Origin: an uncultured Pseudomonadota bacterium
Lineage (GTDB): Bacteria > Myxococcota_A > UBA796 > JAFGLY01
DNA length: 48,275 bases
Direction of reading: 5' to 3'
Assembly (NCBI GenBank): GCA_937912125.1
Contig: CALDOK010000408.1
Location: 1-48,275 of the forward strand
The notes under the pieces were generated by a model. It saw only the letters and a list, made by a program, of their open reading frames with translations. It made no database searches and was not told the origin of the DNA. Below are positions 25,492 to 32,676 of this stretch, piece by piece; the stretch's first letter is position 1, and the number at the start of each line of letters is the position of its first letter. The translations under genes and the position numbers were made by a program.

Positions 25492-26817
25492 CTACATCCC
25501 GGCCAGCTCGGCCTCGACGGTCGCGCAGCGGCGCTGGATGAAGCTGCGGATCTGGGAGCCGTAGCTCTGCAGGCGCTGCCGATCGGTGACCGAAGCCTGG
25601 GGCTCGACCATGGCCTCGAGGGCCGCCAGCCGCCCCAGCAGGTAGTCCTCGGACAGGATCGAACCGGACAGCTCCCGGTAGCGTTCGATGTAGGCCTGAT
25701 GCTGATCCTCGAGGGCCATCATGCGACGCACCAGGGGGCGATCCCAGCCCTCCTCGGCATGGGGCGGGGCGTACTCCTGCTCGCGCAGGTTGTACAACAC
25801 GCTCACGCCCGTACCCATCTGGTTGTAGGTGCCGTCGGTGTTCGGGCCGAAGGTCGCGTCCAGATCCCAGGGCACGTAGACCATGCGCTGGGAGCGCAGA
25901 TCCTGGTAGAGCCAGTAGTTCTTCGGGCGCTGGGGGTAGGAGTCCCAGTTGGCCATGAAGTTGGAGACCACCAGGTAGGATCGCAGGCGCTCCACATCGA
26001 CACTGGCCTCGAGCCAGGCCGGGAAGTCGGCGTCGCTGACCGTGTTCAGCTCGTCGATGAAGGCCCGCAGGACAGCGTAGTCCTCCGCGGCGTCTCCCAG
26101 GTTGGTCTTCTTGTTGTAGTGCAGCAGGTAGTCCTGGTCCGCCTGGCCCAGCACCGTCAGGTCGCCGAAGAACTGAGTCTCGTAGGGTAGATCGTAGGCG
26201 GCCTTGTACAGATCGCCCTGGTCGTCGCCCAGCTGGTCGTAGAGCCAATGGCTGTTGTCGGGATCTTCGTACTGCAGGTACACACCCTGGTGCTCGCCAT
26301 TGAGCTCCAGCACCACGTGCTGGGCCCCCGGCACCGCCACCCCCGCGAAGCGCAGCAGATCGTAGGCCAGCTTCTGCTGAAAGTGCGGCTCGTAGTTGAA
26401 GTTCCACTCACGGCGATCCTGGTAGCGGTCGTCCCCGTCGAACTTGATCTTCCAGTTGCGCAGGTCGTAGTAGCTCATCACGTTGAGCAGCGCGTAGGCT
26501 CCGCGGTAGCTGATGTCGACCTCGTGGGACACGCCGTCGTCGTCGATGAACACCCCACGCTCGTCGGCGGCGTGGAAGGGGTCGGCGTCCAGCCGAGCCA
26601 GGGCGGCGGCGTCCAGGACGAGGTTGATGTGGGGCACGCCCTGGGGCAGATCGGAGGGATCGTAGACAGGGGGCTCCCACGCGTCGGGGATGGTCTCGAT
26701 GCCGGAGTCGCCAGGCTGAGAGTCGTGGGTGTCGGGCGCCTGGGTGTCCAAGGGCACGCCCACGCCCGGACCGGGGCAGCCGCAGAGGAGGATCGCGAGG
26801 AGCAGGGAACGGTGCAT
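25492..26817 (-). CDS. CotH-kinase-fold lipoprotein
   Basis: 441 residues from the ATG at 26817, where the signal peptide begins; no clear Shine-Dalgarno. Lipobox LLCGC, then a Thr/Asp/Ser linker (DTQAPDTHDSQPGDSG). From residue 60 it matches the CotH protein kinase family: 'INLVLDAAALARLDADP', 'VDISYRGAYALLNV', 'WKIKFDGDDRYQDRREWNFNYE', 'KLAYDLLRFAGV', 'LELNGEHQGVYLQYED', and the catalytic block NWDSYPQRPKNYWLYQDL...VPWDLDATFG (about 290-324). CotH proteins phosphorylate spore-coat proteins in Bacillus; in other phyla they occur in secreted, often multidomain proteins of unknown substrate. Here export with a lipid anchor implies action at the cell surface or outside. Kinase activity is inferred from family, not shown. 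Confidence 0.88.
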   Translation of the reverse strand: MHRSLLLAILLCGCPGPGVGVPLDTQAPDTHDSQPGDSGIETIPDAWEPPVYDPSDLPQGVPHINLVLDAAALARLDADPFHAADERGVFIDDDGVSHEVDISYRGAYALLNVMSYYDLRNWKIKFDGDDRYQDRREWNFNYEPHFQQKLAYDLLRFAGVAVPGAQHVVLELNGEHQGVYLQYEDPDNSHWLYDQLGDDQGDLYKAAYDLPYETQFFGDLTVLGQADQDYLLHYNKKTNLGDAAEDYAVLRAFIDELNTVSDADFPAWLEASVDVERLRSYLVVSNFMANWDSYPQRPKNYWLYQDLRSQRMVYVPWDLDATFGPNTDGTYNQMGTGVSVLYNLREQEYAPPHAEEGWDRPLVRRMMALEDQHQAYIERYRELSGSILSEDYLLGRLAALEAMVEPQASVTDRQRLQSYGSQIRSFIQRRCATVEAELAGM

Positions 26818-26894
26818 GGTGGTGATGATGGCAGAGGCGCCCTGCCTTGTCGCGCTCGGGGGTTGAGTCTGCAGCAAGACCCCCGCACCCCGCC

Positions 26895-27143
26895 TCACCG
26901 CCCGGCGGCCCCGCCCGCCCCAGCCCGGCGCAGCGCCAGCATCAGGCCCAAGGGGATCGCGGCAGCACCCAGCGCCGCCAGGCCACCGTAGATCAGCACG
27001 CCGCGGATGATCACGCCCACATCCACCCCGGGGTGGCGCCAGCCGCTCACCACCATGACGAGCCCGGCCAGGGCGAGGAGCGCGGCGGCACAGGCCAAGG
27101 CCACCCACATCGCACGCCTGGGGCTTCGTCGTTCGATCGCCAC
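26895..27143 (-). CDS. Small two-helix membrane protein
   Basis: 82 residues. GTG at 27143 preceded by a strong GGGAGG with ideal spacing; the longer open frame upstream runs through the 63-base repeats and is not protein-like. Two hydrophobic helices (about 12-34, MWVALACAAALLALAGLVMVV, and 42-70, VGVIIRGVLIYGGLAALGAAAI) joined by a short loop, with a positively charged N-terminus (RRSPRR) on the cytoplasmic side. No family recognised. Stop lies 77 bases from the CotH start, so the two may share a transcript. Confidence 0.65.
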   Translation of the reverse strand: MAIERRSPRRAMWVALACAAALLALAGLVMVVSGWRHPGVDVGVIIRGVLIYGGLAALGAAAIPLGLMLALRRAGAGGAAGR

Positions 27144-27211
27144 GGTTCCTCCCTGGGCAGGACGCCGAGACACCGACGCTGAACACCGTATTCCCGAGTT
27201 CCGAGCGCTGT

Positions 27212-27514
27212 GCGCCGGCAACTCGGCACCCTGGCGAGCAGGGTGGGTACTTCCTGGCGCTCTGGGGCCCTCGGGCGCCGGCAACTCGGCACCCTTGCCG
27301 GCAGGGTGAGTACTTCCTGGCGCTCTGGGGCCCTCGGGCGCCGGCAACTCGGCACCCTGGCGAGCAGGGTGGGTACTTCCTGGCGCTCTGGGGCCCTCGG
27401 GCGCCGGCAACTCGGCACCCTTGCCGGCAGGGTGAGTACTTCCTGGCGCTCTGGGGCCCTCGGGCGCCGGCAACTCGGTACCCTTGCCGGCAGGGTGGGT
27501 ACTTGCTGGCGCTC
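27212..27514. repeat. Tandem array of 63-bp repeats (about 4.8 copies)
   Basis: Units start at 27212, 27275, 27338, 27401 and 27464. Each opens with GCGCCGGCAACTCGG and contains a hairpin CACCCT(..)AGGGTG. Units 1 and 3 are identical (type A, core TGGCGAGC), units 2 and 4 are identical (type B, core TTGCCGGC), and unit 5 is B-like and truncated, so the array looks like a duplicated 126-bp dimer. There are no unique spacers, so it is not CRISPR. It occupies most of the 27144-27553 gap (410 bases) between two minus-strand genes. Confidence 0.92.
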
Positions 27515-27531
27515 CCGCGCCTGCCTCGCCC

Positions 27532-27558
27532 CGTAAACGGTCCACCGGACCGTTTACG
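27532..27558 (-). terminator. Perfect 12-bp inverted repeat at the 3' end of the gene at 27554
   Basis: CGTAAACGGTCC-ACC-GGACCGTTTACG, a perfect stem with a three-base loop that includes the stop codon of the minus-strand gene. No T-run follows, so it is a terminator-like hairpin or an mRNA-stabilising structure rather than a textbook terminator. Confidence 0.5.
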
Positions 27559-28762
27559 CGTCCAGCCCTCGATCCAGGAACCGGCGGTTGCGGCGCCAGG
27601 TGCGCTGCTGCTTGCCCCGCTCCCAGCGGTCCTTGCCGCCGAAGCGCATGCTCAGCTCGGTGGTCTGGGTCAACCAGGCCATGGGCAGGCTCGAGGTGCC
27701 GGCGCCCACCCGCAGGTGTACGTTCTTCCAGGCCATCTGCCAGGCGGCGCTGATCATGTACATGGTGGACATGGGGACCTTGCCGTCGAAGGCCAGCACC
27801 GTGTCCAGCTGAGCGATGTCCGGCACGTCGATGTCATCGCTCACCTGCAGCCGCGCGAAGGGCACGGCGCTGGCCTGCAGGATGATGCTGTCGCGACGGT
27901 TGAAGCGGATGTCCGTGGCCGCGCGCACCCACATGATCTCCCCGTAGATGTCGTTGCCTTCCATGCCGAAGGCGCTTCCGGAGGCCGAGACCGGCTTGGG
28001 ATCGAGGCCGGTGATGGTCTCGCAGGTGGACTCGATGGTGTCGATGTCCGTCAGCAGCGGCGAGAGGGAGCACAGGTCGGGCACACCCTTGGTGGACAGG
28101 CCTGCGTAGCTGAAGCCGCCATGGACGGACCAGGCCTGCACCACCCGCAGCGAGGCCATGGCGCCCACACCCGTGTAGGCCGCCCTGAAGGTCTCTTGGC
28201 GCAGCCAGTGACGGCTTCCGGTGACCGCCAGGTTCAGCGGACCCACCTGGATGGCGTTGACCTTGGCGCTGATGTTGGGAAGGCCCGCAAGGTACAAGGC
28301 CGGCATGGCGGTGACCTGTACGTTGGGCAGCACGCCCACCCCGACGCTGAGCAGGCCGACCTTGAGCTCGCCCGGCTGCAGGGTGTAGGCGGTGAAGTCG
28401 GTGGTGGCGTGGGGGTTGGGAGGCAGGGCCGAGGCCCGGGGCTTGAGCCAGCGCACCTGGCTCTCATCCAGGGTGCCGGCTTCCACCGCGCTCTGAAGCT
28501 GGATCTGCGACAGCACCAGCGCCGGCCGACCCTCCACCGTGGAGCCCTCCTCCACGAACACCGCGGCCACCGGGTCGCCCGCCGGCAGCTCCCGGTTCAC
28601 CGCGACCACCTCCTGCCTGGCCTGCTCCCGCTGGTCCCGAGTGGCCGACGCCTGGGCCTCCAGGGACTGGGCCCTGGCCCGCCAGCCCGCCTCGGCCTCG
28701 CCAGCCACTCCCCAGCCGAGGACTGCGACGAAGGCGGAAAGGGCGATGCGAGAGCGGCTCAT
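27554..28762 (-). CDS. Exported, probably outer-membrane beta-barrel protein
   Basis: 402 residues; ATG at 28762 with GGAGA upstream. Cleavable signal peptide (about 1-25, GWGVAGEAEA). A helical Gln/Arg/Glu-rich stretch (30-55) is followed, from about 115, by alternating amphipathic strands with aromatic ends: 'TDFTAYTLQPGELKVGLLSVGVGVLPNVQVTAMPALYLAGL', 'GPLNLAVTGSRHWLR', 'AWSVHGGFSYAGL', 'DIYGEIMWVRAATDIRFNRRDSIILQASAVPFARLQV', 'STMYMISAAWQMAWKNVHLRVGAG'. Typical of outer-membrane beta-barrels of unknown function. A Cys pair (about 254, 267) lies in a long loop. The C-terminus is very basic (KQQRTWRRNRRFLDR), unusual for a barrel, which normally ends in an aromatic residue. No named family recognised. 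Confidence 0.7.
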   Translation of the reverse strand: MSRSRIALSAFVAVLGWGVAGEAEAGWRARAQSLEAQASATRDQREQARQEVVAVNRELPAGDPVAAVFVEEGSTVEGRPALVLSQIQLQSAVEAGTLDESQVRWLKPRASALPPNPHATTDFTAYTLQPGELKVGLLSVGVGVLPNVQVTAMPALYLAGLPNISAKVNAIQVGPLNLAVTGSRHWLRQETFRAAYTGVGAMASLRVVQAWSVHGGFSYAGLSTKGVPDLCSLSPLLTDIDTIESTCETITGLDPKPVSASGSAFGMEGNDIYGEIMWVRAATDIRFNRRDSIILQASAVPFARLQVSDDIDVPDIAQLDTVLAFDGKVPMSTMYMISAAWQMAWKNVHLRVGAGTSSLPMAWLTQTTELSMRFGGKDRWERGKQQRTWRRNRRFLDRGLDA

Positions 28763-28789
28763 GGGTGGTTCTCCGCGGGTGGTGCTCGA

Positions 28790-28804
28790 GGAAGCCAGGC
28801 TTCC
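28790..28804. repeat. Short inverted repeat upstream of the barrel gene
   Basis: GGAAGCC-A-GGCTTCC, a 7-bp perfect inverted repeat 28 bases before the ATG at 28762 and inside the divergent region shared with infA. It could be an operator; no regulator is known. Confidence 0.3.
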
Positions 28805-28930
28805 CGAAGTACCCATCGGCAGCCCGACCAGCGCCCTGTCGGCTCCTCAACGGAAGGTGACGAAAGGAGACAAGCCACCTGGCCGGCCGCGCGCCTCGAG
28901 CGCCGTTGTACAGGAAGCGCGAGTCTGCCC

Positions 28931-28959
28931 TTGAGGATCCGTCGCCTGCCGATTAGCAG
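28931..28959 (+). promoter_or_regulatory. Possible sigma-70-like promoter of infA
   Basis: TTGAGG (28931-28936), 17-base spacer, TAGCAG (28954-28959). The -35 fits well and the -10 moderately; it lies 31 bases before the GTG of infA. Confidence 0.35.
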
Positions 28960-28990
28960 TGTCCCGCTTCACCCTCCAGAGGAGACCTCC

Positions 28991-29209
28991 GTGGCCAGTG
29001 ATGATCTGATCGAGATCGAAGGCGTGATCAAAGAAGTCCACCCCGGTGGCACCTTCTTGGTCGAGACCAGCGCGGGAACCGACGTCCAGGCCCACTTGGC
29101 CGGCAAGCTGCGCCGCTACCGCATCCGCGTCGTCCTGGGCGACCGGGTCACCGTAGCGGTCTCCCCCTACGACCTCACCAAGGGTCGCATCGTCTTCCGC
29201 CACAAGTAA
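28991..29209 (+). CDS. infA: Translation initiation factor IF-1
   Basis: 72 residues, the standard IF-1 length. GTG start at 28991 with GGAG eight bases upstream. S1-type OB-fold with family landmarks: DLIEIEGVIKEVHPGGTF, 'VQAHLAGKLRRYRIRVVLGDRVTV' and the C-terminal 'SPYDLTKGRIVFRHK'. It binds the ribosomal A site during initiation and acts in the cytoplasm. In many bacteria infA lies near ribosomal-protein genes; here it stands alone between a divergent barrel gene and a gene-free spacer. Confidence 0.97.
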   Translation: MASDDLIEIEGVIKEVHPGGTFLVETSAGTDVQAHLAGKLRRYRIRVVLGDRVTVAVSPYDLTKGRIVFRHK

Positions 29210-29527
29210 GCCTCCTCTCCAGGCTTTGTGCGACCCCCACAGGCGGGTCTGCTCAGACATGCCCGGCCTGGTTGGCCGGCGGTGGAAAAGTTGTGGTTAT
29301 CCAAGGACCACAGAGCGACCTCACTGCCCGGTCGTCACAGACGCTGAACGAAAATACTCAAAGTGAAGGCCTTCTTGCGGCCAGCCTGCCTATCGATATG
29401 GGTTGGCGCGCGGCCCGCGGCGTCACCTGTGGAAAACCCGTGAACGATGACGGACGCCACAGGCAGGCGGCACCTGTCTGGGCTCCTCGAGATATGATGC
29501 CGAGGACTCGCCCAAGGAGCCTCTGCC
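29210..29527. other. Gene-free spacer with DnaA-box-like sequences and A/T-rich patches
   Basis: 318 bases. It contains a hairpin CCGGCC-TGGTT-GGCCGG (29263-29279, possible infA terminator without T-run), TGTGGAAAA at 29428-29436 (perfect reverse match to the DnaA box TTWTNCACA), GGTGGAAAA at 29281-29289 (one mismatch), TTATCCAAG at 29297-29305 (two mismatches), an A/T-rich stretch at 29347-29366 and the palindrome TATCGATA at 29391-29398. Reading frames crossing it have codon use unlike the host, so I treat it as non-coding. Confidence 0.5.
29493..29498 (+). promoter_or_regulatory. -10-like TATGAT before the MopC/FG-GAP gene
   Basis: TATGAT, five of six consensus bases, ends 29 bases before the ATG at 29528. 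No convincing -35. Confidence 0.35.
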
Positions 29528-31558
29528 ATGCGTCCAAGCCACATCCTCATGCTCGCCGGCCTCAGCCTCACGGTGGCCTGTCCCAAGCCCGAAGACACCG
29601 GGTCTCCCCCGGGCACCACCGACTCCTGCCCCCCGCCCGAGAACGACCTGGACGAAGACTGCTTCGCGCCTCCCGAGGACTGCGACGACAACGATCCCTA
29701 CGTCTACCCGGGCGCCGATGAGGTCCCCTACGACGGCAAGGACAACGACTGCGCGGGCGACGGCGATCTGGTCGACTGGGACGGCGACGGCTACGACGGC
29801 ACGGCGGCAGGCGGCGACGACTGCAACGATGGCAACCCGGACATCAACCCGGGCGCGGAGGAGACCTGCCAGGACCGCTACAACGGCGTCGACTCCAACT
29901 GCGACGGCTCCGAGCAGACCGACGACTGCGACGGCGACGGCTACGACCGCTGGGAAGACTGCAACGACGACATCCCGGAGTCCTACCCCGGCGCTGAGGA
30001 GATCTGGTACGACGGCATCGACGGCAACTGCGACCTGCAGTCGGACTACGACCAGGACGGCGACGGCGTCGATCACGCCGACTACGGCGGTGAGGACTGC
30101 GACGACCTCCTGGCCGACGTCTACTACGGGGCCCCGGAGCAGCTGGACACGGTGGACCACGACTGCAACGGCGAGCCCGGCCGCATGGACCAGGCCGACG
30201 GCTTCGCCGAGTTCCTGGGCAGCAACTACAACGACTACGACTACTACATCGGCTGGCGGGCAGACTGGATCTCCGACATGGACGGCGACGGGCTGGACGA
30301 CATCGTGGCCTGCGGTCCCTACTGGGGCTTCAGCGCCTACGACAAGGAGTCCTACGAGCAGGGCCGCTGCTACATCCTCCCCGGTGCCGGCGAGGGCGAC
30401 AGCAGCAACTTCGCCGACAACGAGATCGCTACCGTCACGGGCGGCGCCTACGAGTACCTGGGCTACGGCATGGCCGTGGTCCCCGACCTCGACGGTGACG
30501 GCTACGACGAGATCCTCGCCGGCTCCCCCACCTACACCATCAGCGGCTACAAGGGCGCGGCCCACCTGTTCAGCGGGGCCGACATCCTCGACCTGGGCAA
30601 CATCACGGCCTCCGACGCCACCGCCGCCCTGTACGGCTCCTCCTACTACGGTGCCGACACCGCGGTGCTGGGCGATGTCACCGGCGACGGGCGCTCCGAG
30701 CTGATCGCCTCCACCTACGACATCAGCGGCACCCTGGACCTGGACATCTGGTCCGGCGGCGAGGCGCTCAACGGCAACATGTCCTCCGCGGACTCCTTGG
30801 CCAGCTTCTCGGCCAGCGGCTACGGCGGCTCCACCGTGGGCGGCGGCGACTTCGACGGCGACGGCATGCCCGACCTGATCACCGGCGCGGACGGCTTCCA
30901 GTGGGTGCTCGACGTCTCCGGCAAGTTCTACGTGATGGAGGGCAAGGCGGGCAAGCAGTTCGTCATCGCCGGCTCGGACATCGCGGTGGGCGGCAGCTTC
31001 TCGTCCTCGTCGGTGGCCACCATCCAGGGCTCTGGCACCGAGGGCATCGGCTGGCGCAACGGCTGGACCTACGACGTCGATGGCGACGGCTACGACGAAG
31101 TCCTGGCCTCGGGCTGGTACTCCGACGCGGGCGCGGACGAGGGCGGCGTGGTCTACGTGATCCCCGGTGACGATGCCATGGGCGGCGGCTCGGCCTCGTC
31201 CCTGGCCATGTTCACCATCACCGGCTCCCAAGACTTCGGCCGCGGCACCGCCGCCGAGCGCCCCGCCGACATCGACGGCGACGGCCGCGGCGACCTGGTC
31301 TTCGTACACATGGGCGACCAGGTCAGTGGTGTGAAGTCCGAGAACTATCTGTGGCTGGGCACCGACATCGCCGCAGGCGGCACGGTCAGCGCCAGCGACG
31401 CCAGCTACTACTTCGCCTCGAAGTACGAGGACGATCTGTACGGCTGGTCGGCTTCCTTCCACGACTTCGACGCCGACGGCGACGACGACATCCTCATGGG
31501 CGCCTACTACCCCATGGAAGGCAAGGTCTGGACCTTCGAGAGCGTGATGGGCGACTGA
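29528..31558 (+). CDS. MopC metal-binding motif and FG-GAP repeat lipoprotein
   Basis: 676 residues; ATG at 29528 with AAGGAG upstream. Signal peptide with TVAC lipobox (Cys18), Thr/Pro linker, then four metal-binding motifs at about 50-220 (for example DCDDNDPYVYPGADEVPYDGKDNDC and DCNDGNPDINPGAEETC...GVDSNCDG). Residues 230-670 hold FG-GAP/integrin-alpha-like blades with calcium loops: SDMDGDGLDDIVACGPYWG, PDLDGDGYDEILAGSPTY, GDVTGDGRSELIAS, GDFDGDGMPDLITGADG, YDVDGDGYDEVLASGWYS, ADIDGDGRGDLVFVHMGD, and a last HDFDADGDDDILMGAYY. Rich in Tyr/Gly/Asp. Very similar in plan to 3886-6066 but on the other strand and a single gene. Predicted calcium-dependent surface protein; ligand unknown. Confidence 0.88.
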   Translation: MRPSHILMLAGLSLTVACPKPEDTGSPPGTTDSCPPPENDLDEDCFAPPEDCDDNDPYVYPGADEVPYDGKDNDCAGDGDLVDWDGDGYDGTAAGGDDCNDGNPDINPGAEETCQDRYNGVDSNCDGSEQTDDCDGDGYDRWEDCNDDIPESYPGAEEIWYDGIDGNCDLQSDYDQDGDGVDHADYGGEDCDDLLADVYYGAPEQLDTVDHDCNGEPGRMDQADGFAEFLGSNYNDYDYYIGWRADWISDMDGDGLDDIVACGPYWGFSAYDKESYEQGRCYILPGAGEGDSSNFADNEIATVTGGAYEYLGYGMAVVPDLDGDGYDEILAGSPTYTISGYKGAAHLFSGADILDLGNITASDATAALYGSSYYGADTAVLGDVTGDGRSELIASTYDISGTLDLDIWSGGEALNGNMSSADSLASFSASGYGGSTVGGGDFDGDGMPDLITGADGFQWVLDVSGKFYVMEGKAGKQFVIAGSDIAVGGSFSSSSVATIQGSGTEGIGWRNGWTYDVDGDGYDEVLASGWYSDAGADEGGVVYVIPGDDAMGGGSASSLAMFTITGSQDFGRGTAAERPADIDGDGRGDLVFVHMGDQVSGVKSENYLWLGTDIAAGGTVSASDASYYFASKYEDDLYGWSASFHDFDADGDDDILMGAYYPMEGKVWTFESVMGD

Positions 31559-31587
31559 CCCCAGCGACCAGCGCCCAGCGACCAGCG

Positions 31588-32619
31588 TCAGATCAGCGCG
31601 CAGTACACGGTGAAGGCCGCGGCTGCGGCGCAGAGCAGCCCCGCGACCAACCCGGCCACGCGCCAGGCCGTGCCGTCGCCCCGCCGCATGTTGGGGCTGA
31701 TGAGCAGCGCCAGCAGACCTCCAGTGAGCAGGCCACCGAAGTGGGCTGTGTGATCCACCGCCCCCCCTCCACCCATGCCCCAGAAGATCCCGAACACCAC
31801 GATGTACAGCACCCAGCGCGCCATGGAGTTGCGCATGCGGATGCCGGACATGGTGCCGTCGGTGTGACCCCAGACCAGCATGAGCCCGATGAAGCCGCAG
31901 ACGGCGCCCGAGGCCCCGATGCCCACCATGCTCTTGCCCATGAGCACCGCCCACGCCAGCGAGGCGGCGCCGGCCACGATGCCGCTGACGACGTAGACCA
32001 CCAGCGCCTTGTTGCTGCCGTAGATCTCCCGCGCCTTGGGCGCGATGTAGAGCAGGGCCCAGACGTTGAAGCCCAGGTGCATCAGCCCGCCGTGCAGGAA
32101 GGCGTAGGTCCACAGGCGCCAGTACTGCTGGTGAACCGTCGGCCGGAAGAACCAGGGGTAGCGATCCCAGGCCAGGCCAGGCTCCACGCTGTGGAAGTTG
32201 CCGCCGGCCTTGACCAGATCGTTGGTGTCCAGGCCCCAGAGGCTGGAGTCGGCACCGCCGCTCACGACCGCGATGTAGACCCCGATGAACGCCGCAGCCA
32301 GCAGGGTCTCGAAGCCCAAGCCCATGCCGAACTGCCGGAAGAAGCGGGCCAGCATTTCGCCGCCGCGGGTGCGCAGCCGGGCGCCGCAGTGAGCGCAGGT
32401 CTTGTCGCCGGCCGCGTTGATGCCGTTGCACACGGGGCAGGTCTTGTGCTCCCGGCGCACGGCCTGGGCCTTGCCGACCACGGTGCGACCACGGCCCTTC
32501 TGGCGATCCTGCCAGGCGCGCAGCTTCCACCGAATGCGCACGGGGTTCATGCCCACGGCCTTACCCAGGCGAGCCGCGGTCTCGATCCACTCGTACTCAT
32601 CGCGCTGGGGTTCGGTCAT
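31588..32619 (-). CDS. Rhomboid intramembrane serine protease with N-terminal zinc ribbon
   Basis: 343 residues from the ATG at 32619 (GGAG six bases upstream); a GTG two codons earlier is possible. Residues 61-78 form a zinc ribbon (CPVC...CAHC), in the cytoplasm, preceded by a basic helical stretch. Six or seven membrane helices follow. Rhomboid hallmarks: WRLWTYAFLHGGLMHLGFNVW (about 168-188), GASG with catalytic Ser237, and DHTAHFGG with catalytic His293. Long first loop with an extended 'SSLWGLDTNDLVKAGG' segment. Active-site residues are complete, so it is likely an active protease cleaving membrane-protein helices; the substrate is unknown. Zinc-ribbon rhomboids occur in various bacteria. 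Single gene, convergent with 29528. Confidence 0.92.
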   Translation of the reverse strand: MTEPQRDEYEWIETAARLGKAVGMNPVRIRWKLRAWQDRQKGRGRTVVGKAQAVRREHKTCPVCNGINAAGDKTCAHCGARLRTRGGEMLARFFRQFGMGLGFETLLAAAFIGVYIAVVSGGADSSLWGLDTNDLVKAGGNFHSVEPGLAWDRYPWFFRPTVHQQYWRLWTYAFLHGGLMHLGFNVWALLYIAPKAREIYGSNKALVVYVVSGIVAGAASLAWAVLMGKSMVGIGASGAVCGFIGLMLVWGHTDGTMSGIRMRNSMARWVLYIVVFGIFWGMGGGGAVDHTAHFGGLLTGGLLALLISPNMRRGDGTAWRVAGLVAGLLCAAAAAFTVYCALI

Positions 32620-32676
32620 GACCACTCCACGAGACAGAAGCTCTAACCCGAGGAGCGGACAGGACTTGCCCTCGGA

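Noticed and set aside
27212..27514. CRISPR-like array of direct repeats
   Set aside because: Repeats are 63 bp, adjoin without unique spacers, and no cas genes are near.
26895..27545. 216-residue frame through the 63-bp repeats
   Set aside because: The N-terminal part is just translated repeats; the real small gene starts at the GTG 27143 with a strong ribosome site.
29210..29527. tRNA or structured RNA gene in the spacer after infA
   Set aside because: No T-loop, anticodon arm or CCA-like arrangement could be found.
29272..29721. Open frame through the DnaA-box region (MAGGGKVVVIQ...)
   Set aside because: Starts at TTG, codon use unlike neighbours, and it runs into the MopC gene in another frame.
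29423..32530. Very long minus-strand frame (1035 codons) opposite the MopC/FG-GAP gene
   Set aside because: Low-complexity Val/Ala/Gly antisense of Asp-rich repeats; a shadow.
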